DNA of 64,000 bases. Origin: Eubacterium sp. AF36-5BH (GTDB lineage Bacteria > Bacillota > Clostridia > Lachnospirales > Lachnospiraceae). Where the stretch lies: NCBI RefSeq assembly GCF_003460505.1, contig NZ_QTVG01000002.1:272174-336173 (forward strand). The letters run 5' to 3'. A program made the translations under genes and the position numbers. Below are positions 10,134-20,050 of the stretch, piece after piece (within the stretch, counting starts at the first letter, position 1; each line of letters starts with the position of its first letter). Below the pieces are notes generated by a model that saw only the letters and a program-made list of their open reading frames with translations, was not told the origin of the DNA and did not search any database.

Positions 10134-11861
10134 ATGTTTAAGTTATTAAAACATTTAAAAGATTACAAAAAAGAATCATTATTAGCTCCATTATTTAAAA
10201 TGTTGGAAGCGTGTTTTGATTTGCTTGTTCCATTAGTTGTGGCAGCAATAATTGATAATGGTATAGCAGAAAATGACACAGCCTACATTTTGAAAATGGG
10301 TGGTGTATTGCTTTTATTAGCTGCAATAGGTCTGACATTTTCAATAACAGCACAATATTTTGCGGCAAAAGCAGCAGCAGGTTTTGGTAGAGGGTTAAGA
10401 CACGATTTGTTTAAACACATTGGCGGTTTATCTTATACACAAATTGATCAGTACGGACCATCTACTTTTATTACCAGAATGACTGCTGACGTAAACCAAA
10501 TACAGAATCAGGTGAACATGATGCTAAGACTTTTATTACGTTCACCTTTTATAGTAATTGGTGCTATGATTATGGCATTTACAGTAGATGTAAAAACAGC
10601 AGTGGTTTTTGCAGTGGCAATTCCAGGACTTTCAGTGATTGTATTTGGAATAATGTTAATCACAATACCTATGTACAAAGTTGTGCAGAATTCTCTTGAT
10701 GTTGTAATGGGGCATACAAGAGAAAATTTAAGTGGTACAAGAGTTATAAGGGCTTTTAACAGGGAAGCTCAGGAAGTAAAAGAATACAATGAAGAAACTC
10801 AGGTTTTAAACAGATTTCAAATTATTGCAGGAAGAATTTCAACACTTATGAATCCGGCTACTTTTATTATTATAAATGTTGCTATCATAGCAATTTTGTG
10901 GTACGGCGGAATTAGAGTAAATGTTGGTGGACTTTCTCAGGGACAGGTTGTTGCGTTAGTCAACTATATGTCACAGATTTTAGTTGAGCTAATAAAACTT
11001 GCCAGTCTTATTATTAATCTGACAAAAGCCTTTGCCTGCGCAAATCGTGTAAATGAAATATTTGATATTCCTTGTGAGGAAGATATGGGTACATTAGATA
11101 ATGGACCTGATTTAGATACAAAAGTTGAATTTGATAATGTTTCCTTAATCTATGAAGGAGCAGGGGAAAGCTCCATTGAAGGTGTTAATCTGAAAGTAAA
11201 ATCAGGAGAAACAATAGGTGTTATTGGTGGTACAGGTTCAGGAAAAACAACTTTAGTAAATATGATACCGGGATTTTATTATCCAACAGAAGGAACCTTG
11301 AGCATTGAGGGCGCAGATATTAAAGAATTCAAAAAATCAGCATTACAGAAGAAAATATCAATAGTTCCCCAGAAGGCTTTATTATTTAAAGGAACAATTA
11401 GAAGTAACTTATTGTGGGGGAATGAAGATGCAACTGAAGAAGAATTAACAGATGCATTAAAGAAATCACAAAGTTATGATTTTGTAATGGAAAAAGAGAA
11501 TGGAATTGACTCCTATGTTACTCAAACCGGAAAGAATTTTTCAGGGGGACAGAAACAAAGATTAACCATCGCAAGAGCGTTAGTTAAGAAACCTGAAATA
11601 TTAATTTTAGATGACAGCTCATCGGCACTTGATTTTGCAACAGAGGCAAATTTAAGAAAAGCCATAAGAAGCTTAGAGAATGTTACAACATTTATAGTTT
11701 CTCAGCGAACATCATCTATTATGGATGCAGACCAGATAGTTGTATTAGACGACGGAAAAGTAGTAGGTGTTGGAAAACACGAACAATTATTGGAAAATTG
11801 TGAAGTTTACAAAGAGATATACCAATCACAGTTTAAAAATTCAGAGAAGGAGGGCAGATAA
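10134..11861 (+). CDS. Heterodimeric ABC exporter, subunit with degenerate site
   Basis: A 575-residue half-transporter with six N-terminal membrane helices (about residues 1-310) and a C-terminal ATPase domain. Walker A is GGTGSGKTT and the signature is FSGGQ. The Walker B end reads ILILDDSSSALD, so the catalytic Glu is replaced by Asp. This is the hallmark of the degenerate-site subunit in heterodimers of the TM287/288 and LmrCD type. The ATG at 10134 follows AAGAGGAAA. The partner gene starts at the next base after its stop. Likely an exporter of drugs, lipids or peptides; the substrate is unknown. Confidence 0.93.
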   Translation: MFKLLKHLKDYKKESLLAPLFKMLEACFDLLVPLVVAAIIDNGIAENDTAYILKMGGVLLLLAAIGLTFSITAQYFAAKAAAGFGRGLRHDLFKHIGGLSYTQIDQYGPSTFITRMTADVNQIQNQVNMMLRLLLRSPFIVIGAMIMAFTVDVKTAVVFAVAIPGLSVIVFGIMLITIPMYKVVQNSLDVVMGHTRENLSGTRVIRAFNREAQEVKEYNEETQVLNRFQIIAGRISTLMNPATFIIINVAIIAILWYGGIRVNVGGLSQGQVVALVNYMSQILVELIKLASLIINLTKAFACANRVNEIFDIPCEEDMGTLDNGPDLDTKVEFDNVSLIYEGAGESSIEGVNLKVKSGETIGVIGGTGSGKTTLVNMIPGFYYPTEGTLSIEGADIKEFKKSALQKKISIVPQKALLFKGTIRSNLLWGNEDATEEELTDALKKSQSYDFVMEKENGIDSYVTQTGKNFSGGQKQRLTIARALVKKPEILILDDSSSALDFATEANLRKAIRSLENVTTFIVSQRTSSIMDADQIVVLDDGKVVGVGKHEQLLENCEVYKEIYQSQFKNSEKEGR

Positions 11862-13610
11862 ATGAATAATATGACACAAAAAGATGCCCTAAAAGAACTT
11901 CTTAAGAGAATAAAAAAATACTGGTACATGTTGTTACTGTCAGTGGTTTTTGCTACAGCTTATGTAATATTGTCTTTGTATATTCCAAAACTAATCGGAC
12001 TTGGAACAGACAGAATTATTGGTCAGGGAAAAGTTGATTTTGTAGGATTAAAGGGCGTTATTCTTCAAATTGTTGTATGTACAATGATTGCCGCAGTAGG
12101 TTGGTGGATAATGGGATTATGTAACAACAAAATAACTTACAACGTTATACGTGATATTAGAAAAGAATCTTTTGATAAAATTCAAAAATTACCTGTAAGT
12201 TATATTGACTCAAAATCAAGTGGTGACATTGTAAATAACGTTATTACAGATGTAGACCAGCTTGCAGATGGTCTTTTAATGGGCTTTTCAAATTTATTTA
12301 CAGGTGTAATAACAATACTGTTTACATTGATTTTTATGATACAGATTGATTTGAAAATTGCTTTAGTAGTAATTTGCGTGACACCTTTATCATTTTTTGT
12401 GGCAAGCTTTATTGCCAAGAGAACATATTCCATGTTTAGAGTTCAGTCAGAAATAAGAGGTGAACAGACAGGAATTGTAGATGAAACATTAAGCGGTTTG
12501 AAGGTCGTGAAGGCGTTTGGTCAGGAAGACAGCATATTAGAGGATTTTGATGACACAAATGACAGATTGTGGAAGGTAAATGTTAAGGCAACATTCTTTT
12601 CTTCAATTACTAACCCAAGTACAAGATTTGTAAATAACATTGTATATGCGTTAGTAGCAATATTCGGTGGTTTGGAGGCTGTGATAGCAAAAGGAATAAC
12701 TGTTGGTGGTTTAATGACTATTTTAAGTTATGCAAATCAGTATACTAAGCCTTTTAACGAAATTTCAGGAGTTATTACAGAATTACAAAATGCAATTGCA
12801 TGTAGTGCAAGAGTTTTTTCTTTAATAAATGAAGAAGAAATTGTAGATGTAAAAGAATCAGAAGAAACAGTCTTAAAAAATGTTGATGGAAGCATTGGTA
12901 TAGACAATGTGAACTTTTCATACAACAAAGATAAAGAATTAATAAAAGACCTTAATTTGCATGTAAAACCGGGACAAAGAGTTGCCATTGTTGGACCAAC
13001 CGGTTGTGGAAAGACAACAATTATTAATTTGTTAATGAGATTCTACGATGTTGATTCAGGTAAAATAACTGTTGATAACAGAAATATAACTGATATCACA
13101 CGAAAAAGTTTGCGTGAAAATTACGGTATGGTTCTTCAGGAAACATGGCTGCAAAAAGAAACAATTGCAGATAATATTGCTTTTGGAAAAACTGATGCAA
13201 CAAGGGAAGAAATAATTGAAGCAGCAAAACAAAGTCATGCCCACAGTTTTATTAAACGTTTACCGAAGGGATATGATACGGTAATTGGTGAAGATGGTGG
13301 TATCTTATCACAGGGACAAAAACAGTTGCTATGTATTGCAAGAGTAATGCTTGCCTTACCACCAATGCTCATTTTGGACGAAGCAACATCTTCAATTGAC
13401 ACAAGAACAGAAATAAGAATCCAAAAAGCGTTTAATAAAATGATGAAAGGCAGAACTACATTCATAGTAGCCCATCGTCTTTCAACAATAAAAGAAGCAG
13501 ACATAATTCTTGTAATGAATAACGGAAAAATAATTGAACAGGGAAATCATCAGCAATTGCTTGAACAAAAAGGATTTTACTATAATTTATATAATAGTCA
13601 GTACCAATAA
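11862..13610 (+). CDS. Heterodimeric ABC exporter, catalytic subunit
   Basis: A 582-residue half-transporter, with six membrane helices and then an ATPase domain carrying Walker A GPTGCGKTT, Walker B MLILDEATSSID with the catalytic Glu intact, and a modified signature LSQGQ in place of LSGGQ. Paired with the preceding subunit, one composite ATP site is canonical (this Walker A/B with the partner's SGGQ). The other is degenerate, formed by the partner's Asp and this LSQGQ. AGAAGGAGG before the ATG lies inside the end of the previous gene, giving tight coupling. A terminator follows about 110 bases after the stop. Confidence 0.93.
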   Translation: MNNMTQKDALKELLKRIKKYWYMLLLSVVFATAYVILSLYIPKLIGLGTDRIIGQGKVDFVGLKGVILQIVVCTMIAAVGWWIMGLCNNKITYNVIRDIRKESFDKIQKLPVSYIDSKSSGDIVNNVITDVDQLADGLLMGFSNLFTGVITILFTLIFMIQIDLKIALVVICVTPLSFFVASFIAKRTYSMFRVQSEIRGEQTGIVDETLSGLKVVKAFGQEDSILEDFDDTNDRLWKVNVKATFFSSITNPSTRFVNNIVYALVAIFGGLEAVIAKGITVGGLMTILSYANQYTKPFNEISGVITELQNAIACSARVFSLINEEEIVDVKESEETVLKNVDGSIGIDNVNFSYNKDKELIKDLNLHVKPGQRVAIVGPTGCGKTTIINLLMRFYDVDSGKITVDNRNITDITRKSLRENYGMVLQETWLQKETIADNIAFGKTDATREEIIEAAKQSHAHSFIKRLPKGYDTVIGEDGGILSQGQKQLLCIARVMLALPPMLILDEATSSIDTRTEIRIQKAFNKMMKGRTTFIVAHRLSTIKEADIILVMNNGKIIEQGNHQQLLEQKGFYYNLYNSQYQ

Positions 13611-13720
13611 AGTAATGTTGCATAATATTTATATAAATGGTAGAATAAACAGTAAGAAAAACAGAATGAAAAACTAACAAAACAAAAGATTGTATTGAAA
13701 AACATTAACAAAAACACATA

Positions 13721-14224
<504 letters not shown>

Positions 14225-14232
14225 ACTTTGAT

Positions 14233-15123
14233 ATGAAAAATAAAAAAGCAGTAAAACTATTAGCAACTATTAATATTTTGGCAATGTTGACTATGTTAGG
14301 ACAGCCGGTTGTAAAGGCGCAACAACCAAAAGATATTTATCCTGTAGAAATTAATGAAACTAATTTCCCGGATGAACTTATTAGAAAAGACATAATTAAC
14401 ATAGTAGATGATAACAAGGACGGAAAGATAGAAAAAAGTGAAGCTGACAAAGTTCATTATTATTCAATTAATTTCTATGAAGGACTTGGAAAACTAGAAA
14501 AATATAATACAGGATTGGGAGAATTTGTAGATGAACCGGCTACTATTAATTTAAAAGGATTAGAGGTACTGGAAAATTTGGAGGAACTCTCTGTTGGTAT
14601 TGAGCATAAAATCAAATTGGAAAATCTCAGTACAGTAGAGAAATTTAAAAAATTAAAGAAATTAATTTTGCTTAATGGAACAAATACAGCATTAGACAAG
14701 ATTAATCTTGAAAACAATAAGAATCTTAATACCTTAGTGATTTGTGGCAAGCTTAAAAATAAAAATCTTAATTTCATAAAGAAAAACAAAGAACTAAAGA
14801 ATGTTAATTTTACATATTTGCGAGGCATTAAAACTTTGGATTTCTCTAAGAATAAGAAATTAAAAAATGTTGTTATAGCAGAAGGAGACTTTAAGAAAAT
14901 TAATTTTGGAAAAAATAGTAATTTAACTAAACTTCAGATTGATATGAGCAACAAGTTTACGGGATTAAACATAAAAGGTTTGAAAAAACTAAAAAAATTA
15001 AGAATTACTCAATGTAATAAAATAAAAAGAATTTATTCAGGAAAAAAGCAAAAGGTGAAAAGTGTAAAAGTAAAAGACTGTAAGAGAATATCAAAGAAGG
15101 ATGTTAAAAGAATAAAAAAATAA
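14233..15123 (+). CDS. Secreted leucine-rich repeat protein with EF-hand loop, copy 1
   Basis: A 296-residue secreted protein. The N-terminus MKNKKAVKLLATINILAML with cleavage near VVKA-QQ is a signal peptide. Around residues 58-70 the sequence DDNKDGKIEKSE has the spacing of a dockerin/EF-hand calcium loop. The rest consists of short Leu/Ile-Lys-Asn repeats of the irregular LRR kind (LKKLI, LNTLVI, KNVNF), ending in a strongly basic tail. There is no LPXTG or transmembrane anchor, so it is released or held by charge. AAAGGAGGT precedes the ATG. It is a tandem paralogue of the next gene; the function is unknown, and a surface or host-interaction role is inferred. Confidence 0.8.
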   Translation: MKNKKAVKLLATINILAMLTMLGQPVVKAQQPKDIYPVEINETNFPDELIRKDIINIVDDNKDGKIEKSEADKVHYYSINFYEGLGKLEKYNTGLGEFVDEPATINLKGLEVLENLEELSVGIEHKIKLENLSTVEKFKKLKKLILLNGTNTALDKINLENNKNLNTLVICGKLKNKNLNFIKKNKELKNVNFTYLRGIKTLDFSKNKKLKNVVIAEGDFKKINFGKNSNLTKLQIDMSNKFTGLNIKGLKKLKKLRITQCNKIKRIYSGKKQKVKSVKVKDCKRISKKDVKRIKK

Positions 15124-15174
15124 ATACTTGAAAAGCGTTCTCAACCATTTTTTTATAATGGGAATATTTTTAGG

Positions 15175-15210
15175 ATGTAATACGTTTAAAAAGTATAAAT
15201 AAAAGGAGGT
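15175..15210 (+). repeat. Direct repeat, copy B, upstream of the second LRR gene
   Basis: Second copy of the 36-base sequence at 14189-14224. It still starts with ATGTAA although no receiver gene ends here, so the duplicated segment originally began inside the receiver remnant. Confidence 0.85.
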
Positions 15211-15218
15211 GCTGTGAT

Positions 15219-16094
15219 ATGAAAAATAAGAAAGCAGTAAAACTATTAGCAACTATTAATGTTTTAGCAATGTTGACTATGTTAGGGCAGCCAGTTGTAA
15301 AGGCACAACAACCAAAAGAGGAGTATTTAGTAGAAATTAATGAATCTAATTTTCCAGATAATTTACTTAGAAGATACATGAATTTGGTTGTTGACTCAAA
15401 TCAAAATGGAAAGATTGAACAAGATGAAGTTCAAAAAATAAAATATCTGAAATTAGGTGAATATGAAGGTGAAGGCGAGCTGGAAAAATTTACTAATTTA
15501 GGTGATGAAGGTGTAGTAAGAAATTTTAAAGGCATAGAATATCTGACTAATCTTGAGAAAATGAAGATAGCAATTCCAACTAAAATGACAAATAAAGAAT
15601 CTCTTTATAAACTTACTAATTTAAAAAGTGTAACAATGCTTGGTGGATTTGGAAAAACAGATTTAAAGACTTTTGATTTTTCAAATTACAGAAAATTAAA
15701 TAAAATTCAAATTGTTCAATTGAACAACCTGAAGAAAATCAACATATCAAAGAATAGTAATTTAAAAAGCTTCGAGTGTTGGGCAGGTGGTAAATTAAAT
15801 GAAGTAGATTTTTCAAAATGTAAAAAAGTATCAAATATAAAAATCGTAGATACTAATATTAAAAAAATTAACATTGGAAAAAATAAAAAGTTAAAAAGCA
15901 TTACCATAAAAAATGACAACAGTTTAAAAAAGATTGATATTTCCAAAGCCGGAAAAATTAAGTCTTTAAAAATTGTAAATGCTCCAAAGCTGAAGAAAAT
16001 TATTACATCTAAAAAACAAAAGATTAAAAGTGTAATAGTAAAAGGATGTAAAAACATCAAAAAAAAGGACATAAGGAAAATAAAGAAAAAATAG
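15219..16094 (+). CDS. Secreted leucine-rich repeat protein with EF-hand loop, copy 2
   Basis: A 291-residue paralogue of the preceding gene. The first about 30 residues (signal peptide to AQQPK) are nearly identical, and the EF-hand-like loop is conserved as DSNQNGKIEQDE. The leucine-rich part has diverged strongly, while both keep the pattern of KKIN-I/L blocks and a Lys-rich C-terminus (KGCKNIKKKDIRKIKKK). Such divergence behind a conserved leader suggests diversifying or relaxed selection on the exposed part. AAAGGAGGT lies before the ATG in the repeated upstream segment. A convergent gene lies downstream across a terminator. Confidence 0.8.
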   Translation: MKNKKAVKLLATINVLAMLTMLGQPVVKAQQPKEEYLVEINESNFPDNLLRRYMNLVVDSNQNGKIEQDEVQKIKYLKLGEYEGEGELEKFTNLGDEGVVRNFKGIEYLTNLEKMKIAIPTKMTNKESLYKLTNLKSVTMLGGFGKTDLKTFDFSNYRKLNKIQIVQLNNLKKINISKNSNLKSFECWAGGKLNEVDFSKCKKVSNIKIVDTNIKKINIGKNKKLKSITIKNDNSLKKIDISKAGKIKSLKIVNAPKLKKIITSKKQKIKSVIVKGCKNIKKKDIRKIKKK

Positions 16095-16130
16095 AAAATA
16101 AACAAAAAGTAAATAGAAATACTATAGTAA

Positions 16131-16168
16131 AACAGGATGGAAGTTGAAAAGCTTTCATCCTGTTTTTT
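16131..16168 (+). terminator. Terminator between the LRR genes and the flippase
   Basis: A 13-bp stem (16131-16143 with 16152-16164, one G-T pair) and an 8-base loop, followed by TTTTTT. It serves the plus-strand LRR genes; the minus-strand flippase converges on it. Confidence 0.85.
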
Positions 16169-16245
16169 GTAATGGAAAAATTTTTAACTAGAGGCATACT
16201 TAGCGCGTAGAATATCATAAGTCATATTTACTGATTAAAACACAT

Positions 16246-17751
16246 TTAAAACTGCTTAATATTTTTCCAGTAAGTATAAAAGAAAAATGAAAAGACACCG
16301 GCTAAAACTACTGCGCATACTCCGTTAGAAAAGTAACTATACAAACGTGTTTCTGAATTACAAAAAGAAAAAATATATCTGATAAGATAACAGCAAAGCA
16401 TACTTATACTTAGCCAAATTACAGGCTTAATTATAAAGTCCATGCAATTAAGTTTGTGTCCAATATTCTTTTTTATACAATAATTATGCAGTAAAGTAGT
16501 TATAAGATTGCTACCAAGAAGTCCCCATAAATATCCTTTAATACCGATTGCAGGAACCAAAAACCATAGACAGAAAAGACGAATAACAGTTCCAACAACA
16601 TTATGTATAAAAGCCTGATTAGTTTTGCCAAGTCCATGTAATATGGCACCCATGGTAATGGACAAATACATAAAAGGGCATATCCAGGCAAGAATTTTTA
16701 TATAATCACCAGCCTGTCTGTGACCGAAGATTTCGCCACCAATAAAATCTCCAAAATACAGGAAAAATCCAATAAAGAAAATCCCCATAATTATAGAAAA
16801 ACAAATAGAAGTTTCCGTAGCTTTTTTTACCTGATTATTTTTACCGCTGGTGTTAGCGTCTGCAATGGCAGGCAAAATCATGGTTGAGACAGAGGTATTA
16901 ATTGCCAAGGGAAAAGTTATAACAGGAACTGCCATGCCCGTTAAAATTCCATAGACACTAAGAGCATTGTCCTTTGACAAACCACTTTTAACCAAAACAA
17001 TAGGCACTAAAATTGCTTCAAAACATTGGAGAAAAGTTATCATGATTTTGTTAATTGTAAGCACATAGGAAACAGAAAAAAGTTTCTTCATGGATACAAA
17101 CAAATCTTTAATTTTAAAAGAGTATTTTGGTTCTCCTGTCAAAGCAATAACACAGAAAATCACACCAATAAATTCTGAAATAATCATGGAATAAACTGCA
17201 ACCATAGGTGTAATTTCGATTTTGTTTGTTATGACAACCATACCAATAATATAGACAGATGCTACTTTTGCAAGTTGTTCAAGCACTGTAGAAAAAGCAG
17301 GAACAAAAGTCTTTTTCATACCAAGATAATAACCGGTTATACAGGAGTGAAAAGCTGCAAGGGGGACAGTAAGAGACGCATATTTTATCATTTCATAACA
17401 CTGGCTGTTTTTTATAATATTAACAGAAATAGGCAGAGCAAATTTATACAAAATAAAAGCCGTAAAAGCAGACAGAACAGCAGACATTACAAGGCTGCTT
17501 ATTAAAATCATAAATTTGCTGTTTTTGTTTTTGCTTTCTGCAACAAATCTTGAAACAGCTATTTGGATACCACCGCAACTTACAGAGGTGGCAAATCCCA
17601 GAACCGGAAAAATTAATTGAAAAAGGCCCATTCCTTTTGCACCCATTAAGTTTGAAAGGAATATTCTATATAAAAAACCAAGAATTCTACTTAATAAAGT
17701 GGCAGATGTAAGGACAATGGTTCCTTGAATAATTTGCTTTTTTACAGACAT
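16246..17751 (-). CDS. SpoVB/MurJ-like lipid flippase (oligosaccharide flippase family)
   Basis: A 501-residue membrane protein with about 12-14 hydrophobic segments, from the MOP exporter superfamily. The N-terminal QIIQGTIVLTSATLLSRILGFLYRIFLSNLMGAKGMGLFQ is typical of SpoVB/YtgP/MurJ-type flippases, which move lipid-linked peptidoglycan or polysaccharide precursors across the membrane. I chose the ATG at 17751, five bases after CGGTGG. A further in-frame ATG at 17793 has no ribosome binding site. It is divergent from the cysteine desulfurase gene, with about 80 bases between them. SpoVB itself is about 518 residues, so this may be the sporulation flippase or a housekeeping paralogue. Confidence 0.85.
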   Translation of the reverse strand: MSVKKQIIQGTIVLTSATLLSRILGFLYRIFLSNLMGAKGMGLFQLIFPVLGFATSVSCGGIQIAVSRFVAESKNKNSKFMILISSLVMSAVLSAFTAFILYKFALPISVNIIKNSQCYEMIKYASLTVPLAAFHSCITGYYLGMKKTFVPAFSTVLEQLAKVASVYIIGMVVITNKIEITPMVAVYSMIISEFIGVIFCVIALTGEPKYSFKIKDLFVSMKKLFSVSYVLTINKIMITFLQCFEAILVPIVLVKSGLSKDNALSVYGILTGMAVPVITFPLAINTSVSTMILPAIADANTSGKNNQVKKATETSICFSIIMGIFFIGFFLYFGDFIGGEIFGHRQAGDYIKILAWICPFMYLSITMGAILHGLGKTNQAFIHNVVGTVIRLFCLWFLVPAIGIKGYLWGLLGSNLITTLLHNYCIKKNIGHKLNCMDFIIKPVIWLSISMLCCYLIRYIFSFCNSETRLYSYFSNGVCAVVLAGVFSFFFYTYWKNIKQF

Positions 17752-17830
17752 AGTACCACCGAAAAACACTTTATTATAATTTATTCTTAACATTAAAAAA
17801 AAATGCTATTAATATTATTAAGGAGAAACC

Positions 17831-18973
17831 ATGATTTATTTGGACAATGGGGCAACAACAAAAATATGCAAAGAAGCAGCAGAAGCCATGGAACCATATT
17901 TAAATGACATGTATGGAAATCCGTCAGGCATATATACATTATCAAAAAAATCAAGAAAGATTATAGAGGAAACAAGGGAGAAAATAGCCGGAGTTTTAAA
18001 CTGCAAAGGGGAAAATATTATTTTTACGTCAGGAGGAACTGAGTCGGATAATTGGGTTTTGGAAAACGCAAAACAGTGGGGAAATCATATTGTTACTTCA
18101 AAAATAGAACACCACGCTGTTTTAAATAAATGCAGTGAGCTAGAACAAAAAGGTATGCATGTTTCCTACATTGGAACAGACAGAGAAGGGCTGATAAATC
18201 CCTACGAAATTGAAAGTTACATTAGGAATGATAAAACAATAAAAACAGGGCTAATTTCCATAATGTATGCAAATAACGAAATTGGCACAATACAGGAAAT
18301 AGGAAAAATTGCGCAGATTGCTAAAAAACATAATATACTGTTTCATACAGATGCTGTGCAGGCTTTTTGCCATGTACCAATTGATGTGGAAAAATTGCAG
18401 GTGGATATGTTAAGTGCCAGCGCCCACAAGTTTTACGGCCCTAAAGGAATAGGCTTTTTGTATATAAAAGAGCCGAAAAAAATGAATCCACTGGTGTATG
18501 GTGGAAGTCAGGAATTTGGCAAAAGAGCAGGCACTGAAAATGTAGCAGCTATTGTGGGCATGGGGGTGGCGGTAGAAACTGCCAAAAATATAATAACCAA
18601 AAGATTGGAAAAAGAGAGCAGACTTAGAGATTATCTAATTAACAGAATGTTAAGAGAAATTCCATACGTGAGATTAAACGGCCATCAGATAAAACGACTA
18701 CCGGGAAATGCTAATTTTACAATAGCAGGAATTGATGGAACATCACTTGTAATACTAATGGATAATGAAGGTGTGTGTATTTCTGCCGGTTCAGCATGTT
18801 CTTCTTCATCAGATAAGCCGTCTCATGTTATAACCGCAATTGGCGTATCGGATAAATTTGCATACGGAACCATTAGAATTACATTATCCTACGAAAACAC
18901 AAAAGAAGAGATTGATTACACAGTAAATAAACTGAAAGAAAATATTTTGAAAATGAGAAAAGCGGGAAATTAG
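17831..18973 (+). CDS. Cysteine desulfurase (NifS/IscS type)
   Basis: A 380-residue class V PLP enzyme that takes sulfur from L-cysteine for Fe-S clusters or thiolated tRNA, releasing alanine. The PLP lysine is K200 in SASAHKFYGPKG. The persulfide Cys is C323 in SAGSACSSSSDKPSHV, on the longer mobile loop of the NifS/IscS group. His in EHHAVLNKC (about residues 96-104) stacks on the cofactor. AAGGAGA precedes the ATG. No scaffold gene (iscU/nifU) or tRNA thiolase is adjacent, so nifS, iscS and a tRNA-modification variant cannot be told apart. Confidence 0.93.
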   Translation: MIYLDNGATTKICKEAAEAMEPYLNDMYGNPSGIYTLSKKSRKIIEETREKIAGVLNCKGENIIFTSGGTESDNWVLENAKQWGNHIVTSKIEHHAVLNKCSELEQKGMHVSYIGTDREGLINPYEIESYIRNDKTIKTGLISIMYANNEIGTIQEIGKIAQIAKKHNILFHTDAVQAFCHVPIDVEKLQVDMLSASAHKFYGPKGIGFLYIKEPKKMNPLVYGGSQEFGKRAGTENVAAIVGMGVAVETAKNIITKRLEKESRLRDYLINRMLREIPYVRLNGHQIKRLPGNANFTIAGIDGTSLVILMDNEGVCISAGSACSSSSDKPSHVITAIGVSDKFAYGTIRITLSYENTKEEIDYTVNKLKENILKMRKAGN

Positions 18974-18979
18974 AAAAGG

Positions 18980-19025
18980 AGCTGTGCGCCGGTGATTAGA
19001 TATCTTTAAGGCGACAGCTCTATGT
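18980..19025 (+). terminator. Hairpin between convergent genes
   Basis: GAGCTGT (18980-18986) pairs with ACAGCTC (19014-19020), with CGCC/GGCG inside. Only a weak T-run (TATGTTT) follows on the plus strand. It probably ends transcription of the cysteine desulfurase gene from the left and of the PHP gene from the right. Confidence 0.5.
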
Positions 19026-19030
19026 TTAAA

Positions 19031-19798
19031 TTAAAGCGTAAATATTTTTAAATCAAAAGAATTAGCAATTTCGTATGCTTTATCAAAACCGTAACCAATG
19101 TATTCAGCTTTATGAGCGTCAGAACCAAGGGTAACATATTTTCCACCTAATTCCTTATATCTTTTAATAATATCAGTATGTGGATTAAAAAAGTCAAAAC
19201 CTTTAGATAAGTTAGAAGTGTTAATTTCCAACTTAATGTCTTTTTCTATAATGAATTTTAAAATCTCATCAATAACATCCTGGTAATCACGTGGTGAATA
19301 GTTTGAGTCTCTGTTTGGACTGTATCTTACAACATAGTCTAAATGACCTAAAGTATCAATTTGGCTGAATTCTAATAAGCCTTCCAAAAGAGTTTTAAAA
19401 TAAAGTTCAAAAGCATCCCTGTCCTGTCTGTTTTTCCAAAAATCTGTATAATATGGGTCCATGTTGTCCACAATATGACAGGAGCCAATTATAAAATCCA
19501 ACGCTGATGCATTTATAAGCTCCAGGCATTGAGTACCTGTACCTTTCATAAGCCCCAACTCAATGCCTTTAAAAAGTTTAATTTTATTTTTGTATTGTTC
19601 TTTTTTTTGAGATAAAACCAAATTATATTTAGGAAGGTCAATAAGAGGAGTTTCGCCTTCAACAGGCCAGTTAAAATCCTCATGGTCGGTTATGACAATT
19701 TGGTTCATTTTTAACTCAATTGCTTTTGAAATAATATTGTCGATTTTTTCTTCTGAGTCAAAAGAAAATTTGCTATGAACATGATAATCTGAAAACAT
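19031..19798 (-). CDS. PHP-domain histidinol-phosphatase family protein
   Basis: A 255-residue PHP phosphoesterase similar to HisK/HisJ histidinol-phosphatases. All metal-ligand motifs are visible in order: DYHVHS near the N-terminus, ITDHED (about 37-42), GIELGL, GSCHIV, GHLDYVVRY, LEINTS and GSDAHK. HisK removes phosphate from histidinol phosphate in histidine synthesis. No other his gene is nearby, so a different phosphate substrate is possible. AAAGGAC precedes the ATG. It is a single gene transcribed towards the desulfurase. Confidence 0.85.
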   Translation of the reverse strand: MFSDYHVHSKFSFDSEEKIDNIISKAIELKMNQIVITDHEDFNWPVEGETPLIDLPKYNLVLSQKKEQYKNKIKLFKGIELGLMKGTGTQCLELINASALDFIIGSCHIVDNMDPYYTDFWKNRQDRDAFELYFKTLLEGLLEFSQIDTLGHLDYVVRYSPNRDSNYSPRDYQDVIDEILKFIIEKDIKLEINTSNLSKGFDFFNPHTDIIKRYKELGGKYVTLGSDAHKAEYIGYGFDKAYEIANSFDLKIFTL

Positions 19799-19960
19799 AA
19801 TATTAGTCCTTTTTATTTTTTTGCAAAATTCACGTTAAAATTTAACTTAGAATTTTAAATAAAATATAGCAAAAACAACAATAAAAATCTACAATAACGT
19901 TTCATTATCAAAAAATTGACAAAAATTTAACAAAAAACCAAGAAAAACCATAAAAACACC

Positions 19961-19989
19961 TTGATATTTACAGAGTAATTATGTAAAAT
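19961..19989 (+). promoter_or_regulatory. Predicted promoter of gap
   Basis: TTGATA (19961-19966), 17 bases, TAAAAT (19984-19989), with an adjacent TG before the -10. The start would be near 19996, giving a leader of about 55 bases. The 160 bases upstream are AT-rich with A-tracts that could act as an UP element. Confidence 0.7.
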
Positions 19990-20050
19990 AATCAATAGGT
20001 TAATGAAAATTAACAATAAAAATTTTAAATTTTTCAGGAGGAAAAATCAA

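Noticed and set aside
15716..16105. 129-codon minus-strand Phe-rich frame
   Set aside because: It is the antisense of the Lys/Asn-rich LRR gene; AAA and AAG codons read as Phe and Leu on the other strand.
17793..17830. Upstream ATG (17793) for the flippase and a TTAACA/TAATAT promoter for the cysteine desulfurase
   Set aside because: The ATG has no ribosome binding site. The promoter would start transcription inside the desulfurase ribosome binding site, so neither is used.
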